From the NCBI RefSeq assembly GCF_003989825.1, contig NZ_RZHE01000006.1, forward strand, positions 670,069 through 734,068: a stretch of DNA of 64,000 nt. The letters run 5' to 3'. Source of the stretch: Vreelandella populi. Its GTDB lineage: Bacteria > Pseudomonadota > Gammaproteobacteria > Pseudomonadales > Halomonadaceae. A program made the translations under genes and the position numbers. Below the pieces are notes generated by a model. That model did not search any database. It saw only the letters and a program-made list of their open reading frames with translations, and had not been told where the DNA came from. This document shows, piece by piece, positions 63,437 through 64,000 of the stretch (its first letter is position 1; each line of letters begins with the position of its first letter).

Positions 63437-63618
63437 CGTTTTATCCTTGCAAGATACGACTTTGATGTCTCTACATCATAGGCCTTCTTTCAGGTTAAAA
63501 ACATTGCTGCCACTATCCCTTGATGGCTTTAATAACGGCAATCACACTCCAAAGCGTAACCTCAGATGAGTTTCACAATACGCTCGTCTGGACGCCCACC
63601 GTTTCTTTCACGCACAGC

Positions 63619-63655
63619 AAAAAGCCCCGAACACAGTGTGCTCGGGGCTTTTCTT
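63619..63655 (-). terminator. Terminator after the degenerate 5S copy
   Basis: GCCCCGA and TCGGGGC form the core stem, extended by AAAA/TTTT and an inner ACAC/GTGT pair. On the minus strand the T-run follows the stem. It lies downstream of the 5S-like fragment. Confidence 0.85.
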
Positions 63656-63660
63656 AATAC

Positions 63661-63730
63661 GTGCCTGACGATGATTGGGGCGGCCATCCGTCGGCCGGCG
63701 CTCCGGGACTCTCGCATGGGGAGACCCCAC
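63661..63730 (-). pseudogene. Decayed 5S rRNA copy
   Basis: On the plus strand GTGCCTGACGATGA (63661-63674) equals the 3' end of the intact 5S gene at 63790, and ACTCTCGCATGGGGAGACCCCAC (split as ACTCTCGCATGG and GGAGACCCCAC, 63708-63730) equals its next block. Between them are 33 GC-rich bases not found in 5S. The 5' two-thirds of the gene is missing. The fragment is flanked by the same terminator-leader motif as the intact copy. Confidence 0.8.
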
Positions 63731-63753
63731 CCTTTTCTTACGCACACACAAAA

Positions 63754-63775
63754 AACCCAGCCGGTGGGCTGGGTT
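63754..63775 (-). terminator. Terminator after the intact 5S rRNA
   Basis: AACCCAGCC and GGCTGGGTT form an eight- to nine-bp stem, with a run of T on the minus strand (AAAAAA at 63748-63753). It lies 15 bases downstream of the mature 5S end. Confidence 0.88.
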
Positions 63776-63789
63776 CTTCGTTTAATAAG

Positions 63790-63907
63790 TGCCTGACGAT
63801 GACCTACTCTCGCATGGGGAGACCCCACACTACCATCGGCGCTAAGCGGTTTCACTACTGAGTTCGGCAAGGGATCAGGTGGTTCACGCTCGCTATGGTC
63901 GTCAGGC
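63790..63907 (-). rRNA. rrf: 5S ribosomal RNA
   Basis: About 118 bases on the minus strand from TGCCTGACGACCATAGCGAG to GTCATCGTCAGGCA, with the terminal helix (TGCCTGACGA against TCGTCAGGCA) and the CCGAACTCAG loop typical of gammaproteobacterial 5S rRNA. The rest of the operon (23S) should lie beyond the window, upstream on this strand; 63908-64000 is the 23S-5S spacer. Confidence 0.97.
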
Positions 63908-64000
63908 GTAACTTTCAATGTATATCGGCTGACTGTCTTGTGTCGTCTCTCGTGCCCAGCGTTCTCTTCGCTTGGCGCGCGTATCCGGTGTTCTTTCGAA

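Noticed and set aside
63562..63918. A 118-codon minus-strand frame over the rRNA end
   Set aside because: It runs through the 5S gene, its terminators and the decayed copy, and so is not protein-coding.

Overview
The window is a continuous piece of a gammaproteobacterial chromosome, most probably Halomonas or a close relative in the Halomonadaceae. No database search was possible; the assignment rests on gene order and content: dut-algC-argB-slmA, rpoH-ftsX-ftsE-ftsY, xerD-dsbC-hom-thrC-recJ, ypjD/ffh with rpsP-rimM-trmD-rplS, minCDE, an acetoacetyl-CoA reductase of the polyhydroxybutyrate type, and acidic, moderately GC-rich coding sequence. Almost everything is core chromosome. I see no insertion sequence, prophage or CRISPR array.

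Layout. 1-3.7 kb: dUTPase tail, phosphomannomutase, acetylglutamate kinase, nucleoid-occlusion factor SlmA and a small membrane protein. 3.7-8 kb (minus): heat-shock sigma factor RpoH and the cell-division/SRP-receptor operon ftsYEX. 8-12.5 kb: rsmD, zapB, then rimI, a cryptic HolD-like gene, a BolA protein, an MFS exporter and an acidic orphan protein. 12.5-15.2 kb (minus): lysS and prfB, the latter with an intact +1 programmed frameshift. 15.4-16.8 kb: a FadL-type porin gene interrupted by an amber codon in its signal peptide. 17-20.2 kb (plus): a MerR regulator, the copper ATPase CopA and a translationally coupled 23-residue membrane peptide. 20.2-27.2 kb (minus): YitT, RecJ, threonine synthase, homoserine dehydrogenase, DsbC and XerD. 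27.2-38.2 kb: the ribosomal rplS-trmD-rimM-rpsP cluster and ffh, which are normally adjacent but here are separated by a LacI-controlled ABC importer with a class III phosphodiesterase. 38-46 kb: CNNM transporter, acyltransferase, TetR regulator, a degenerate SRAP-fold protein overlapping a pitrilysin-like protease, and exonuclease I. 46-51 kb: minCDE and a 940-residue DUF349 protein. 51-63.5 kb: PhaB, initiator tRNA, YbbN, PatB and a run of small housekeeping or uncharacterised genes, ending in a Tim44-like protein and a small lipoprotein. 63.6-64 kb: the 3' end of an rRNA operon on the minus strand, with one intact 5S gene and a decayed second 5S copy, each followed by a terminator.

The points most worth following up are the SRAP homologue that has lost all four active-site residues, the amber codon in the FadL-like gene, the peptide coupled to copA (perhaps the remnant of a cupredoxin gene), the transporter-phosphodiesterase cassette inserted between ffh and rpsP, the probable cryptic DNA polymerase III psi subunit, the U1-U72 mismatch of the initiator tRNA, and the decayed 5S copy.
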